In this document: positions 16,012 to 26,127 of the stretch, piece by piece
Position numbering within the stretch: position 1 is the first letter of the stretch
Layout of the letters: each line of letters starts with the position of its first letter
Assembly (NCBI RefSeq): GCF_025399795.1
Contig: NZ_JAODTZ010000004.1
Span: forward strand, 186,001 to 250,000
Origin: Streptomyces rhizosphaerihabitans
Lineage (GTDB): Bacteria > Actinomycetota > Actinomycetes > Streptomycetales > Streptomycetaceae
Direction: 5' to 3'
Length of the DNA: 64,000 nucleotides
The notes under the pieces: generated by a model
What the model was told of the DNA's origin: nothing
The model's database searches: none
What the model saw: only the letters and a program-made list of their open reading frames with translations
Position numbers and translations under genes: made by a program

Positions 16012-17259
16012 CTAGCGAGGTACGTGATGGGACACGCGGCCCTGTTTCAGGGCGACGGGCCGACGGTCGTTGTGCAGCACCAGCAGGGCCACGTCGTCGG
16101 CGGGCCGGCCGCCGGTGTGGCGCAGCAGACCGGTGAAGACCGCGCGCAGCACGGCCTGCGGTACGACGGGCCCGTCACGGACGGCCGCCGCGAGCGCCGG
16201 GAGCAGCGGAAAGAACCGTCCCCGGGTGTCCCGCGCGTCCTCGACGCCGTCCGTGTGCAGGAACAGACCCTCACCGGGCCGGAGTCGGCCGCAGGGCTCG
16301 GCGGGGAGACCGGCAGGGAGCGGGAACGGCCCGAGCGGGGGCAGCGGTTCGGCACGGACGAGGGGCCGGACACAGCCCCTGCCGAGCAGATACGGCCAGG
16401 GATGGCCGCAGTTGAGGGCGTGCACCTCGCCGTCGCCGCGGATCTCCAGCAGCAGAACGGTCACGAACTCCTCGGCGGCCGGACTGTCGGGGTCGAGTCC
16501 GGCCGAGAGATGTTCGGCCCGGTCCCGCTCGCGCAGATGCCGGGCCAGTGCCCGCTCGAGTCTTCTGAGGACGCCGCCGAGTTCGGGTTCGTCGTGCGCC
16601 GCCTCGCGGAAGCTGCCGAGGACGGCGGCGACGGTCCCGATGGCGCCGAGTCCGTGCCCGCGGACGTCCCCCATCACGACCCGCACGCCGTGTTCGGTGG
16701 CGATCGCCTCGTACAGATCGCCGCCGATGAGCGCGCCGTGGTCCGCGGAGAGCTGGACCGCGGCGATGTTCAGCCCGTCGATGCGCGGCGGCAGCGGGCG
16801 CAGCAGGACGTTCTGCGCGGCCCCCGCGACCTTGCGGATCTGCCGGAGCTCGCGCAGCAGCGCTCTTCTGACGTGGAGTATCAGACCGGCGCCGACCGCG
16901 AAGAAGACGGCGCTGGTGACGCTGCGGGCACCGAGCCCGTTCTCCTGCGCGAGCGGACATGCCATCTTGTACGAGATCGCCAGCGCGCCCCATACCGCGG
17001 GCAGCCCCACGTTCACCGCCCGGCGCAGCGGCGCCCGGTCGGCGGTACGGCGGGCCCGGTGGCCGAGGCCGCCGCGCGTGCCGCCGCCGCACTCCTCACG
17101 GGTGAACCCGATACGGGGTCTGCGGCCGCGCACCGCGCGGGCGAATCCGGCCCTGAGCCGGTCACGCCGGCGCCGCGGCCCGAGGACCGCCCTGGCCTGG
17201 TTCCGCGAATGCGTCCGGAGCGTCGCCCTGCGGGGAGCCCCAGCCTTGATACGGATCAT
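16012..17259 (-). CDS. PP2C-type (SpoIIE-like) serine/threonine phosphatase, membrane-bound
   Basis: 415 aa from ATG at 17259; a longer in-frame reading is low-complexity. The first 90 residues are very Arg-rich, then two hydrophobic stretches (GLPAVWGALAISYKMACPLA; SAVFFAVGAGLILHV) suggest membrane anchoring. The rest is a SpoIIE/RsbU-like phosphatase: G-G-D-L-Y-E-A, V-M-G-D-V-R-G-H-G-L-G-A, N-C-G-H-P-W-P-Y, L-H-T-D-G-V-E-D-A-R and R-P-A-D-D-V-A-L-L. Metal-binding Asp residues are all present. Such enzymes dephosphorylate anti-sigma-factor antagonists; no partner is adjacent. No PAS or GAF sensor domain is visible. Confidence 0.9.
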   Translation of the reverse strand: MIRIKAGAPRRATLRTHSRNQARAVLGPRRRRDRLRAGFARAVRGRRPRIGFTREECGGGTRGGLGHRARRTADRAPLRRAVNVGLPAVWGALAISYKMACPLAQENGLGARSVTSAVFFAVGAGLILHVRRALLRELRQIRKVAGAAQNVLLRPLPPRIDGLNIAAVQLSADHGALIGGDLYEAIATEHGVRVVMGDVRGHGLGAIGTVAAVLGSFREAAHDEPELGGVLRRLERALARHLRERDRAEHLSAGLDPDSPAAEEFVTVLLLEIRGDGEVHALNCGHPWPYLLGRGCVRPLVRAEPLPPLGPFPLPAGLPAEPCGRLRPGEGLFLHTDGVEDARDTRGRFFPLLPALAAAVRDGPVVPQAVLRAVFTGLLRHTGGRPADDVALLVLHNDRRPVALKQGRVSHHVPR

Positions 17260-17448
17260 GCCGATTGGCCCCCCAATAGGCACTGACAGCGCAGACGGCC
17301 TCGGAGAGACCGGTCCGATTCTGTCGAGCGCCCGACCCTGCCGGGCCGACCTCCCGGACATGTCACCCGAATGAGTGAGGTGTCTTCGGACACCCGCATT
17401 TATGCAGGCGGGAGCCGGGGGAAGCCCCTGGGCAGAGGCCGGGGAACC

Positions 17449-17478
17449 CCTGGAAACGGGAACTCCTGGAAACGGGAG
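17449..17478. repeat. Short direct repeat downstream of pheT
   Basis: CCTGGAAACGGGAA (17449-17462) is repeated at 17465-17478 with one change, spacing 16 bp, within a G-rich stretch (17410-17490) downstream of pheT. The stretch may form part of a transcription end region; no clean hairpin was found. Confidence 0.5.
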
Positions 17479-17557
17479 CGGGGAACCGCGCGCCCGGCCA
17501 CGAACGATCCGCGGCCACCGAACGGCGCACAGTTCCCCGGCACAACCGGTGGAGCTT

Positions 17558-20062
17558 CTAGGCTCCGCGCAGCACCGCTCCCGTACGCTCCGCGGCCAGC
17601 GCCACCGCCGCGTCACGGGCCGCGGAGGCCTCGTCGACGGTCAGCGTGCGGTCGGCGGCACGGAACCGCAGCGCGTAGGCGAGGGACTTCTTGTCCTCGC
17701 CGAGCTGCTCGCTCTCGTACTCGTCGAACAGCCGGATGGACTCCAGGAGTTCACCCGCGCCCTCGTGCAGCGCCGCCTCGACGTCCGTGTGCGGGACGCT
17801 CTTGTCGACGACAAGGGCGACATCCTGCGTGGCGACCGGGAAGGTCGAGATCTTCGGGCCCTTGGGGTGGCCCGAGCTCGCCCGCTCCAGCGCGTCCAGG
17901 TCCAGCTCCATCGCGCAGGTGCGCGCGGGCAGGCCCAGCGTCTTCACGACACCGGGGTGCAGCTCACCGGCGTACCCGATGACCTGCTCCGCGCCGTCCA
18001 CGACGACCGAGAGCTCGGCGCAGCGGCCCGGGTGCCACGGCCCGTACTGGCCGGAGCGGACGAGGAGTTCGGTCCCCGACTCGCGGGCCAGGGTGCGCGC
18101 GGCCTCGATCGCGTCGGCCCAGTCGGCCGGGCGGCCCTTGCCCCACCAGCCGGCCTGCTCGCGGGCGCCCGCGAGGACGACGGCGGCGTGCCGGGGCTGG
18201 GCGGGAAGCGCGGCCGTCAGGGACGCGATCTCCTCGTCGGTGGGACGGCGGTCGACGGGCAGCCGCCCGGCGACGCGCAGTTCCTCCCGCGGGTGGAAGA
18301 CCAGGCCGGTCTCGAAGAGCGCCAGGTCGTGGCCGCCGCGTCCGTCGTTGCGGCGCAGGGCGTGCAGCAGGCCCGGCAGCAGCGTCGTACGGAGTGCGGG
18401 CTCCTCGTCGGAGAGCGGGTTGACCAGCCTGACGACCTTGCGCTTCGGGTCGTCGGCGGCGAGGCCGAACTGGTCGAATACGTGCTCGCCGATGAACGGG
18501 TAGTTCAGCGCCTCGACGTATCCCGCGCCGGCCAGCGCGCGGCCGATCCGGCGGTGCAGGCGTTGCCGGTCCGTGAGGCCGAGGCCCGCCGGGGGCTTGG
18601 GCAGCGTGGAGGGCAGGTTCTCGTAGCCCTCGAGACGGATGACCTCTTCCGCCAGATCGTTCGGGTCCGTCAGGTCCGGCCGCCAGGACGGCACGGTGAC
18701 GATCAGCTCGTCCTGCCCGTAGACGTCGCAGCCGACCTGCTGGAGACGGCGGACGACGGTCTCACGGCCGTAGTCGACACCGGCCACCTTGTCCGGGTGG
18801 TTCGCCGGGATGGTGATGGTGTGCGGCGCGGACGGTGTGATCACCTCGGTGACCCCGGCGTCGGCGGTGCCGCCCGCGAGGAGCACGAGCAGGTCGACGG
18901 TCCGCTGGGCCGCGGCGGACGCGGCCTCGGGGTCGGCGCCGCGCTCGAAGCGCTTGGACGCCTCGGAGGCCAGCTTGTGACGGCGGGCCGTGCGCGCGAT
19001 CGAGATCGCGTCGAAGTGCGCGGCCTCGATGACGACCTCGGTCGTGGTGCCCTCGGTGTCGTCGATCTCGGTGTGGGCGCCACCCATGACGCCCGCGAGG
19101 CCGATGGGGCCGCGGTCGTCGGTGATCACCAGGTCCCCGGCGTCCAGCGTGCGCTTGACGCCGTCGAGGGTGGTGAGCTTCTCGCCCTGCTCGGCCCGGC
19201 GGACGCCGATCGTGCCCTGGACCCGGCTGCGGTCGTAGGCGTGCAGGGGCTGGCCGAGCTCCAGCATCACGTAGTTGGTGATGTCGACGGCGAGCGAGAC
19301 CGGGCGCATGCCGGCCTTCTGGAGCCGGCGCCGCAGCCAGATCGGGGACTGGGCGTCGGGGTCGAGGCCGGTCACCGTACGCGCGGTGAAGCGGTCGCAG
19401 CCCATCGGGTCGGAGATCTGCACCGGGTAGCCGAACGCGTTCGGGGCCGGTACGTCGAGCAGCGCGGGGTCGCGCAGCGGCAGGCCGTACGCGATGGCGG
19501 CCTCGCGGGCCACACCGCGCATCGACAGGGCGTAGCCGCGGTCGGGCGTGACGGCGATGTCGAGGACCTCGTCGACGAGCTGGAGCAGCTCGATCGCGTC
19601 GGTGCCGACCTCGACCTCGGGCGGCAGCACGATGATGCCGCCGGAGCCGTCGTCGCCCATGCCCAGCTCGTCGCCGGAGCAGATCATGCCGTGCGAGGTC
19701 TTGCCGTACGTCTTGCGCGCGGCGATCGCGAAGTTGCCGGGCAGGACGGCGCCGGGCAGCACCACGACGACCTTGTCGCCGACGGCGAAGTTGCGGGCGC
19801 CGCAGACGATCTCCTGGGGCTCACCGGTGCCGTTGGCGGTGCCGACGTCGACGGTGCAGAAGCGGATGGGCTTCTTGAACTCCGTCAGTTCCTCGATGGT
19901 GAGCACCTGGCCGACGACCAGGGGGCCCTTGAGGTCGGCGCCGAGCGGCTCGACGGTCTCGACCTCGAGGCCTGCCGGAATGAGCTTGGCCTGGACGTCG
20001 CGCCCGGTCTCCGTCGCCGGCAGGTCGACGTACTCCCGCAGCCAAGAAAGCGGGACCCGCAT
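17558..20062 (-). CDS. pheT: Phenylalanyl-tRNA synthetase beta subunit
   Basis: 834 aa, full bacterial length. In order: N-terminal B1, then an OB-fold tRNA-binding EMAP-like domain ([26 protein letters not shown], residues about 47-75), B3/B4 editing domain, B5 domain, catalytic-like core, and a C-terminal FDX-ACB anticodon-binding domain ([20 protein letters not shown]). With PheS it forms the alpha2-beta2 enzyme charging tRNA-Phe; the B3/B4 domain edits mischarged Tyr-tRNA. The ATG overlaps the pheS stop by one base, so the two are co-translated. Confidence 0.98.
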   Translation of the reverse strand: MRVPLSWLREYVDLPATETGRDVQAKLIPAGLEVETVEPLGADLKGPLVVGQVLTIEELTEFKKPIRFCTVDVGTANGTGEPQEIVCGARNFAVGDKVVVVLPGAVLPGNFAIAARKTYGKTSHGMICSGDELGMGDDGSGGIIVLPPEVEVGTDAIELLQLVDEVLDIAVTPDRGYALSMRGVAREAAIAYGLPLRDPALLDVPAPNAFGYPVQISDPMGCDRFTARTVTGLDPDAQSPIWLRRRLQKAGMRPVSLAVDITNYVMLELGQPLHAYDRSRVQGTIGVRRAEQGEKLTTLDGVKRTLDAGDLVITDDRGPIGLAGVMGGAHTEIDDTEGTTTEVVIEAAHFDAISIARTARRHKLASEASKRFERGADPEAASAAAQRTVDLLVLLAGGTADAGVTEVITPSAPHTITIPANHPDKVAGVDYGRETVVRRLQQVGCDVYGQDELIVTVPSWRPDLTDPNDLAEEVIRLEGYENLPSTLPKPPAGLGLTDRQRLHRRIGRALAGAGYVEALNYPFIGEHVFDQFGLAADDPKRKVVRLVNPLSDEEPALRTTLLPGLLHALRRNDGRGGHDLALFETGLVFHPREELRVAGRLPVDRRPTDEEIASLTAALPAQPRHAAVVLAGAREQAGWWGKGRPADWADAIEAARTLARESGTELLVRSGQYGPWHPGRCAELSVVVDGAEQVIGYAGELHPGVVKTLGLPARTCAMELDLDALERASSGHPKGPKISTFPVATQDVALVVDKSVPHTDVEAALHEGAGELLESIRLFDEYESEQLGEDKKSLAYALRFRAADRTLTVDEASAARDAAVALAAERTGAVLRGA

Positions 20063-21189
20063 CAGATCTCCATCCCGAACGGCCGGGTGAACCGGACGTC
20101 ACCCTCGACCATGTCTCGCATGTCTTCTACGTTGTGACGGAACATCAGCATCCGTTCGATGCCGAACCCGAAGGCGAATCCGCTGTACTTCTCCGGGTCG
20201 ACGCCGCAGGCGACCAGCACCCGCGGGTTGACCATGCCGCAGCCGCCGAGCTCGATCCAGCCCTCGGAGGAGCAGGTCCGGCAGGGGCGGTCGGGGTTGC
20301 CGACGGACTCGCCCTTGCAGACGTAGCAGAGCATGTCCATCTCGGCGGACGGCTCGGTGAAGGGGAAGTAGTTCGGGCGCAGCCGGGTCTTCATGTCCGA
20401 GCCGAAGAGCGACTGGACCATGTGGTCCATGGTGCCCTTGAGGTCGGCCATGGTCAGGCCCTCGTCGACGGCCAGCAGCTCGATCTGGTGGAAGACCGGG
20501 GTGTGCGTGGCGTCGAGCTCGTCCGTGCGGTAGACGCGGCCGGGGCACACGACGTAGACGGGCGGCTCCCGGTCGAGCAGGGCGCGGGCCTGCACCGGCG
20601 AGGTGTGGGTGCGCAGCACGACACCGGACTCGTCGCCCTCTGTGCCCTTGGGGCCCTGGACGAAGAAGGTGTCCTGCATCTGCCGGGCCGGGTGGTCGGG
20701 CGTGAAGTTGAGGGCGTCGAAGTTGAACCACTCCGCCTCGACCTCGGGGCCCTCGGCGACCTCGTATCCCATGGACACGAAGACGTCCGCGACCCGCTCC
20801 ATCATGGTGGTCAGCGGGTGCCGGGCGCCGGCCGGTACGCGGTCGTACGGCAGTGTGACGTCCACCGCCTCCTCGACCAGTACGCGGGCGTCGCGGTCGG
20901 CCTCCAGCTCGGTCTGGCGGGCTGCGAGGGCCTTGTTCACGGCGCCGCGGGCCTGACCGACGAGCTTGCCGGCCGCGGCCTTGGCCTGCGGGGGCAGTGC
21001 GCCGATCTCGCGGTTGGCGAGGGCCAGCGGAGAGGTGCCGCCGGTGTGGGCGACCTTGGCCTCCTGGAGCGCGTCGAGGTCACCGGCGGCCGCGAAGGCG
21101 GCGAGCGCCTCGTCCCGCATGCGCTCGATCTCTTCCGGTTTCAAGGCCTCGACCTCTACAGGGTCGTACGACTTATTAGGTGCCGACAT
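20062..21189 (-). CDS. pheS: Phenylalanyl-tRNA synthetase alpha subunit
   Basis: 375 aa. Coiled-coil N-terminus (residues 1-90) that contacts tRNA, then the class II catalytic core: motif 2 region ([16 protein letters not shown]), F-H-Q-I-E, a Cys-rich C-Y-V-C-K-G / C-R-T-C insert typical of actinobacterial PheS, and motif 3 [10 protein letters not shown]. No Phe-rich leader peptide or T-box-like element was seen in the 182 bp upstream; only a short GCCCAG/CTGGGC hairpin at 21309-21322 and a possible TAGACT -10 box. Confidence 0.98.
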   Translation of the reverse strand: MSAPNKSYDPVEVEALKPEEIERMRDEALAAFAAAGDLDALQEAKVAHTGGTSPLALANREIGALPPQAKAAAGKLVGQARGAVNKALAARQTELEADRDARVLVEEAVDVTLPYDRVPAGARHPLTTMMERVADVFVSMGYEVAEGPEVEAEWFNFDALNFTPDHPARQMQDTFFVQGPKGTEGDESGVVLRTHTSPVQARALLDREPPVYVVCPGRVYRTDELDATHTPVFHQIELLAVDEGLTMADLKGTMDHMVQSLFGSDMKTRLRPNYFPFTEPSAEMDMLCYVCKGESVGNPDRPCRTCSSEGWIELGGCGMVNPRVLVACGVDPEKYSGFAFGFGIERMLMFRHNVEDMRDMVEGDVRFTRPFGMEI

Positions 21190-21371
21190 CTCTTCCCGTG
21201 CTTCCGGTTGGCTGGCTGAGGGTCCCCGTCATCGACTCGGAGACGCATCGTCCGCAGATGAGTGGACGCAAAGGTGCCAAAGGCCGAGTCTAACGGGGGT
21301 GGGGGCCTGCCCAGGACTGGGCGTCCTCGCGGTGCTCCCGTGCGGATGAGCCCGTGGGGGCCGCTGCGGCG

Positions 21372-22547
21372 TTACAGAAGATACGCCGGGGTGCCCACGG
21401 GCAACGTAAATCGGAACTCCGCTCCCCCGCCGGGGGCGCGGCCGACCGTGATGGTGCCGCCGTGGGCTTCGACGATGCCCTTGACGATGTAGAGCCCGAG
21501 GCCGGTGCCGCCGCGCTTGCTGCCCCGCCAGAAGCGGGTGAAGACGCGGTTCATGGACTCCTCCGGGATTCCGGTGCCCTCGTCGCTCACGGTGACCGAC
21601 GTGACGGCGTTCGCCGTGCCCTCCTCGTCCGGCCGCTCGCGCGCGGAGGTGGAGGGTGCCACGTCAATGGTGACGGTTCCCTCGCCGTGGCGCACCGCAT
21701 TTTCGATCAGGTTGCTGAGCACCTGGTCGACTTTGTCGGGGTCGGCCCAGAGGCCGGGCAGGGGCTGTTCGATGCGGAGCAGGAAGCGGTCGGCGGGCTG
21801 GCCGGAGGCGACGTACGCCTGGATGTGCCGGCCGACGGCGGCGCCGATGTCGACGGGCTGGCGGCGCAGTTCGAGGCGCCCGGAGTCGATGCGGGAGATG
21901 TCGAGGAGCTCGGCGATGAGCCGCGTGACACGGTTCGCGTCGGCGTCGACGGTCTCCAGCATCAGTTTCTTCTGGTCGTCGGTGAAGCGTTCCCACTTCG
22001 CGAGCAGGGTCGCGGTGAAGCCCTTGACGGAGGTCAGCGGCGAGCGCAGTTCGTGGGCGACCGTGGCGATCAGCTCGGCGTGGCTGCGCTCGGTGCGGCG
22101 GCGGGCCTCGGTGTCGCGCAGGCAGACGACGACCCGGCGGACCGGTCCGGTGGGCCGGGTCCGCACATAGCGCGCGGAGACGAGGACTTCACGGCCGCCG
22201 GGCAGCAGCAGGTTCCGCTCGGGCTGGCTGTTGCGGATGGCGAGTCCGCCGTAGGGGTCGGTCAGCTGCCACCAGCGGCGGCCTTCCAGGTCCTCCAGGG
22301 GGAGCGCCGATTCGAGCCGGCGGCCGAGGGCCTCGGCGGCCGGGACCGCCGTGATCCGGGCGGCGGCGGCGTTGAAGCAGATGACCCGGCCGTGTTCGTC
22401 GGCGACGACGATCCCGTCGGGCAGGTCGTCGGGGTCTATCCCAAGACCGGGACCGGCTCCGGTGGTGTCATCGTGCCGGGACGCGGATGTGCCGCGCGCG
22501 TCCCGTGCTCGCAGCGCGCTCTGGGCACCGCCCGTGCCGACACTCAT
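21372..22547 (-). CDS. PAS-domain sensor histidine kinase (orphan)
   Basis: 391 aa. After a variable N-terminus a PAS domain spans about 40-150 (DLPDGIVVADEHGRVICFNAAA...), then a HisKA domain with the phosphoacceptor in A-T-V-A-H-E-L-R-S-P-L (His165) and a HATPase_c domain with N box N-L-I-E-N-A-V-R-H-G, G1 D-E-G-T-G-I-P and G2 G-T-G-L-G-L-Y-I-V. No transmembrane segment is seen, so it senses a cytoplasmic signal. No response regulator gene is adjacent. It lies between the rRNA methyltransferase and pheS on the same strand and may be cotranscribed with them. Confidence 0.93.
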   Translation of the reverse strand: MSVGTGGAQSALRARDARGTSASRHDDTTGAGPGLGIDPDDLPDGIVVADEHGRVICFNAAAARITAVPAAEALGRRLESALPLEDLEGRRWWQLTDPYGGLAIRNSQPERNLLLPGGREVLVSARYVRTRPTGPVRRVVVCLRDTEARRRTERSHAELIATVAHELRSPLTSVKGFTATLLAKWERFTDDQKKLMLETVDADANRVTRLIAELLDISRIDSGRLELRRQPVDIGAAVGRHIQAYVASGQPADRFLLRIEQPLPGLWADPDKVDQVLSNLIENAVRHGEGTVTIDVAPSTSARERPDEEGTANAVTSVTVSDEGTGIPEESMNRVFTRFWRGSKRGGTGLGLYIVKGIVEAHGGTITVGRAPGGGAEFRFTLPVGTPAYLL

Positions 22548-22600
22548 CCCCGTACCCCACCTCTCGTCTGGCGCAGAGGGCCCCCGAGCCCGTCACCCTA

Positions 22601-23461
22601 CTAGCTGCCGGTGACGGAACGGCACCCTGTGGAGGCGCGCTGTGCACGGGCTGACGCGTAGAGACATACGGCCGCGGCCGTGGCCAGGTTCAGGCTCTCG
22701 GCCTTTCCGTGGATCGGAACGCGCACGACAGCGTCGGCCAGCGCGCGGGTCTCCTCCGGAAGCCCCCAGGCCTCGTTGCCGAAGACCCAGGCGGTGGGGC
22801 CGCCCATGGTCCCCTTGTCGAGTTCGTCGTCGAGGTCGTCCTGGCCCGCGCCGTCGGCAGCGAGGATGCGGACGCCGGCGTCCTTGAGTCCCGCCACGGC
22901 CTGCTCGACGGGCACGCCGACGGCGACGGGCAGATGGAACAGGGACCCGACGGAGGCCCGTACGGCCTTGGGGTTGTAGAGGTCGACGGACGCGTCGGTG
23001 AGGACGACGGCGTCGGCGCCCGCGGCGTCCGCGCAGCGCAGCACGGTCCCGGCGTTCCCGGGATCGCGGACGTGCGCGAGCACGGCGACGAGCCTGGGTC
23101 CGGCCTTGAGGATCTCCTCGAAGGGGGTGTCGAGGAAGCGGCAGATCCCGACGAGGCCCTGCGGGGTGACGGTGGTGGAGATGTCGGCGATGACCTGCTC
23201 TTCGGCGAGGTGCACGCGGGCTCCGGCGTGGCGGGCGTCGCCGATGATGTCGGCGTAGCGCTCCGCGGCCTCGACGGTCGAGAACAGTTCCACGAGGGTG
23301 GCGGCGCCGTCGGCGCGGTGCGCGGCGGCCTCCCGGACGGCCTGCGGCCCCTCGGCGAGGAACAGCCGCTCCTTGCCCCGGAAGTTCCGCCTGGCGAGCC
23401 GCCGGGCGGCCAGGACACGCGGCGAGCGCGGGGAGATCAGCTCGGGGACGGCGGGGGGCAT
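22601..23461 (-). CDS. TrmH/SpoU family RNA 2'-O-methyltransferase
   Basis: 286 aa from ATG 23461; the upstream extension is in-frame but atypical. N-terminal substrate-binding domain (RVLAARRLARRNFRGKERLFLAEGPQAVREA) resembles the L30e-like domain of 23S rRNA methyltransferases such as TsnR/RlmB; the SPOUT knot follows: V-A-V-L-A-H-V-R-D-P-G-N-A-G-T-V-L-R (motif 1), W-V-F-G-N-E-A-W-G-L (motif 2) and V-P-I-H-G-K-A-E-S-L-N-L-A-T-A-A-A-V (motif 3). It uses SAM to methylate a ribose 2'-OH in tRNA or rRNA. Sits next to ribosomal genes. Confidence 0.93.
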   Translation of the reverse strand: MPPAVPELISPRSPRVLAARRLARRNFRGKERLFLAEGPQAVREAAAHRADGAATLVELFSTVEAAERYADIIGDARHAGARVHLAEEQVIADISTTVTPQGLVGICRFLDTPFEEILKAGPRLVAVLAHVRDPGNAGTVLRCADAAGADAVVLTDASVDLYNPKAVRASVGSLFHLPVAVGVPVEQAVAGLKDAGVRILAADGAGQDDLDDELDKGTMGGPTAWVFGNEAWGLPEETRALADAVVRVPIHGKAESLNLATAAAVCLYASARAQRASTGCRSVTGS

Positions 23462-23657
23462 GTTCTGGTTCACCTTCGGTATCTGTGCGGCTCGCACGGC
23501 AGCGGGGGCGACTCCGACCCCCCAGGGGCGCGGGGCCCTGTCGATCTGCGGCTCCGCCGCGATGGGGGTCCCCCCTGTTCGAGCGGAGCCGAGAACTCGG
23601 GGGAGCGACCGGCCCCCGACGGCCCGCACCCGAACGACTGCCCGTGGGGTCAGCAGC

Positions 23658-23693
23658 AAAGGACCCGCAGGCCTGAAAACCTGCGGGTCCTTT
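23658..23693 (-). terminator. Terminator of the infC-rpmI-rplT operon
   Basis: A perfect 14-bp stem AAAGGACCCGCAGG / CCTGCGGGTCCTTT with an 8-nt loop lies 30 bp beyond the rplT stop. Read on the minus strand the right arm ends in CCTTT. It separates the ribosomal operon from the downstream methyltransferase gene. Confidence 0.9.
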
Positions 23694-23722
23694 CGTCACA
23701 TCGGCTCAGAGCCAGCGCAGCG

Positions 23723-24106
23723 TCACGCGGCCTTCGGCGCGTTGACGTCCGACGGCAGCGCCTTCTTCGCGACCTCGACGAGCGAGGTGAACGCGTTGGC
23801 GTCGTTGACGGCCAGCTCCGCGAGGATCTTGCGGTCCACCTCGATGTTGGCGGCCTTCAGACCCTGGATGAGGCGGTTGTACGTCATGCCGTTCTGGCGG
23901 GCCGCAGCGTTGATGCGCTGGATCCACAGCTGACGGAAGTCGCCCTTGCGCTTCTTGCGGTCGTTGTAGTTGTAGACCAGCGAGTGGGTGACCTGCTCCT
24001 TGGCCTTGCGGTACAGGCGCGAACGCTGACCGCGGTAGCCCTTGGCCGCCTCGAGGATTGCCCGGCGCTTCTTGTGGGCGTTGACTGCCCGCTTGACGCG
24101 TGCCAC
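23723..24106 (-). CDS. rplT: 50S ribosomal protein L20
   Basis: 127 aa, highly basic and canonical in length. [20 protein letters not shown], then [31 protein letters not shown] and a globular C-terminus around [10 protein letters not shown]20 binds 23S rRNA during early 50S assembly and in other bacteria represses its own operon by binding the infC leader or the intergenic region. Confidence 0.98.
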   Translation of the reverse strand: MARVKRAVNAHKKRRAILEAAKGYRGQRSRLYRKAKEQVTHSLVYNYNDRKKRKGDFRQLWIQRINAAARQNGMTYNRLIQGLKAANIEVDRKILAELAVNDANAFTSLVEVAKKALPSDVNAPKAA

Positions 24107-24199
24107 TTTTTACTCCTTGTAGCGGGGCCGTGGTTGGACTCACACGACCCGAAATCGATTGGGTCCCGGTTCAGACGTGCGGCGCTGGGCGCCGGTACG

Positions 24200-24394
24200 T
24201 CACTTGCCGAGAAGCTTCTTGATCTTCTTGGCGTCGCCCGGGGCCATCTCGGCGTTGCCGGTGAGACGACGCGTCAGACGAGACGACTTGTGCTCGAGCA
24301 GGTGGCGCTTGCCGGCGCGCTCACGGAGCACCTTGCCGGAGCCGGTGATCTTGAAGCGCTTGCTGGCACCGCTGTGCGACTTGTTCTTCGGCAT
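24200..24394 (-). CDS. rpmI: 50S ribosomal protein L35
   Basis: 64 aa, complete: [21 protein letters not shown] at the start, then a lysine/arginine-rich body ending I-K-K-L-L-G-K. It lies between infC and rplT in the usual infC-rpmI-rplT order. Confidence 0.98.
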   Translation of the reverse strand: MPKNKSHSGASKRFKITGSGKVLRERAGKRHLLEHKSSRLTRRLTGNAEMAPGDAKKIKKLLGK

Positions 24395-24500
24395 AGCGCC
24401 GTTCTCTCCTCGTCAGTGGCGTTCCGGTGCCCGGTCGCTGGACCGGGCACGATGGAACGTCATATGTATGGATTGACATCCCGGGGCAGCAGCCCTGGGA

Positions 24501-25238
24501 TCAGGCCTCGGCTGATGCCTCGGCCGGGGCCTCGACGGACGCGGCCTCGGTGGACTCGCCCTCGATGGACTCGCCCTCGGCGGACTCGCCCTCGGTGACC
24601 TCGTCCTCGGTGACCTCACCGTCGGCGATGTCGTCATCGGCGGCGTTCTGCGAGCGACCGGGGTTGGCCTTCGCTTCCGCCTTGCGAGCCGCCTGGGCCT
24701 CACGGGCTTCGGCCATCGCCTCGGTCTTCTTCTTGTGCGGACCGAGAACCATGATCATGTTTCGGCCGTCCTGCTTCGGGTTCGACTCGATGAACCCGAG
24801 GTCCTCGACGTCCGTGGCGAGACGCTGCAGCAGTCGGTAGCCGAGCTCCGGCCTGGACTGCTCGCGACCACGGAACATGATCGTGATCTTGACCTTGTCG
24901 CCCTGCTTGAGGAACCGGACGACGTGACCCTTTTTGGTGTCGTAGTCGTGCGGGTCGATCTTCGGCCGGAGCTTCATTTCCTTGATGACCGTGTGCGCCT
25001 GGTTCTTGCGCGCCTCACGGGCCTTCATGGCCGACTCGTACTTGAACTTCCCGTAGTCCATGAGCTTGCAGACGGGCGGGCGAGCGCTCGCCGCCACCTC
25101 GACCAGGTCGAGGTCGTACTCCTGAGCAAGCTCAAGGGCCTTGGCAAGCGGAACAATCCCGACCTGCTCGCCGCTGGGACCGACAAGTCGCACTTCGGGA
25201 ACGCGAATCCGGTCGTTGATGCGGGGCTCGGTGCTGAT
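24501..25238 (-). CDS. infC: Translation initiation factor IF-3
   Basis: 245 aa if translation starts at the ATC codon 25238. IF3-N ([20 protein letters not shown]), linker, and IF3-C ([20 protein letters not shown] ... [16 protein letters not shown]) are complete; a Glu/Ala-rich acidic tail of about 50 residues is added, as in other streptomycetes. IF3 binds the 30S subunit and proofreads start-codon selection. The ATC is favoured because AGGAGG (25243-25248) lies 4 nt before it; an annotated-style GTG start at 25262 would place this ribosome site inside the gene, encoding R-G-G. infC starts at AUU in E. coli, so a rare start is expected. Confidence 0.93.
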   Translation of the reverse strand: MSTEPRINDRIRVPEVRLVGPSGEQVGIVPLAKALELAQEYDLDLVEVAASARPPVCKLMDYGKFKYESAMKAREARKNQAHTVIKEMKLRPKIDPHDYDTKKGHVVRFLKQGDKVKITIMFRGREQSRPELGYRLLQRLATDVEDLGFIESNPKQDGRNMIMVLGPHKKKTEAMAEAREAQAARKAEAKANPGRSQNAADDDIADGEVTEDEVTEGESAEGESIEGESTEAASVEAPAEASAEA

Positions 25239-25600
25239 GGATCCTCCTCGGTAGCACCACACGGCGGTCTGGCGGACAGCCGCGTATGTCTCTGATGACA
25301 TGTGGACCAACCACCGCGGGGCATCAAAAAATGCCCCGGACGGGACACAGGCGGGGCTCCATGGATAACCGGAGCACCGTCGCGGTCAACCGCGGGGCGC
25401 ACATTCGGGCGACTCCACCGTCCGTACGGAACGGTGGGGGCCGCCTGACCGGGTGACCCGCCGTCCCGGAGGACAGTCGGGTGGGAGATCGGAGCCTCCA
25501 CTTGTGGGCCGGGGCACATACGTGTCTCCGGCCGGTCGTTACGCAAGGTTAGCAGTTCCGCCGGGTACGCGCTAACCGGCGGCCTCCTCACCGCCGCTCG
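25239..25600 (-). promoter_or_regulatory. Long infC leader with promoter and hairpins
   Basis: On the minus strand a promoter-like pair TTAGCG (25570-25575) and TAACCT (25546-25551) is spaced by 18 bp, placing transcription start near 25539 and giving a leader of about 300 nt. Inside are a strong stem CGGGGCAT-TTTTTG-ATGCCCCG (25317-25338) about 80 nt before the start, and a CCACCGT...ACGGTGG stem near 25415-25437. A leader this long ahead of infC-rpmI-rplT is consistent with L20- or IF3-dependent autoregulation, not shown here. Confidence 0.6.
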
Positions 25601-25691
25601 CCCGGCGGAAGGCTCCGGCGGAAAGTCCCGGCGGACCTGCGGAAGGCTCCCGTGGACGGGGGCGCGCGCGCCGGGGCCTATCGTGTGAGGC

Positions 25692-26048
25692 ATGAGTGAC
25701 ACCCCTCCCCAGAACCCCGACTACGACACCATGACCCGCGACATCGCCGAGGTCCCCGCGGTCGAGGTCATCGTGACAGTCGCCGTGAACCTGATGAGCG
25801 CCGCCGCCGTGAAGCTCGGTCTCACCGAGGAGGGCGACGCGTACAAGGACCTGGACGAGGCGCGCAAGCTGGTCACGGCGCTCGCCGGGCTGCTCGACGC
25901 GAGCGCGACCGAGATCAGCTCCTTCCACGCGGCACCGCTGCGCGACGGTCTGAAGTCGCTCCAGCTCGCCTTCCGCGAGGCCTCGCTCGTCCCGGACGAG
26001 CCGGGCCAGGGCCCCGGCGAGAAGTACACCGGCCCCGTCTACGGCTGA
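25692..26048 (+). CDS. DUF1844 domain protein
   Basis: 118 aa. Central helix pair EVIVTVAVNLMSAAAVKLGL and DLDEARKLVTALAGLLDASA is the DUF1844 signature. The family is small, helical and found next to infC in actinobacteria; it is divergent from infC here with about 450 bp between. Function unknown. Confidence 0.9.
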   Translation: MSDTPPQNPDYDTMTRDIAEVPAVEVIVTVAVNLMSAAAVKLGLTEEGDAYKDLDEARKLVTALAGLLDASATEISSFHAAPLRDGLKSLQLAFREASLVPDEPGQGPGEKYTGPVYG

Positions 26049-26064
26049 CCCGCGACCTCACGTC

Positions 26065-26094
26065 GTACGGACGCGGCCCCGTCCGCGTCCGTAC
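26065..26094. terminator. Bidirectional terminator between DUF1844 and SseB genes
   Basis: A perfect 12-bp stem GTACGGACGCGG / CCGCGTCCGTAC with loop CCCCGT lies between convergent stops. A direct repeat of about 24 bp (GCAGCTACCCGCG...; copies at 26099 and 26124) follows and covers the end of the SseB gene. Confidence 0.85.
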
Positions 26095-26127
26095 CGGCGC
26101 AGCTACCCGCGTCCGTACAGAGGGCAG

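Noticed and set aside
17375..20137. 920-codon plus-strand frame across pheT
   Set aside because: Antisense shadow of pheT with low-complexity translation (repeated D/V/L/G/R) and no domain.
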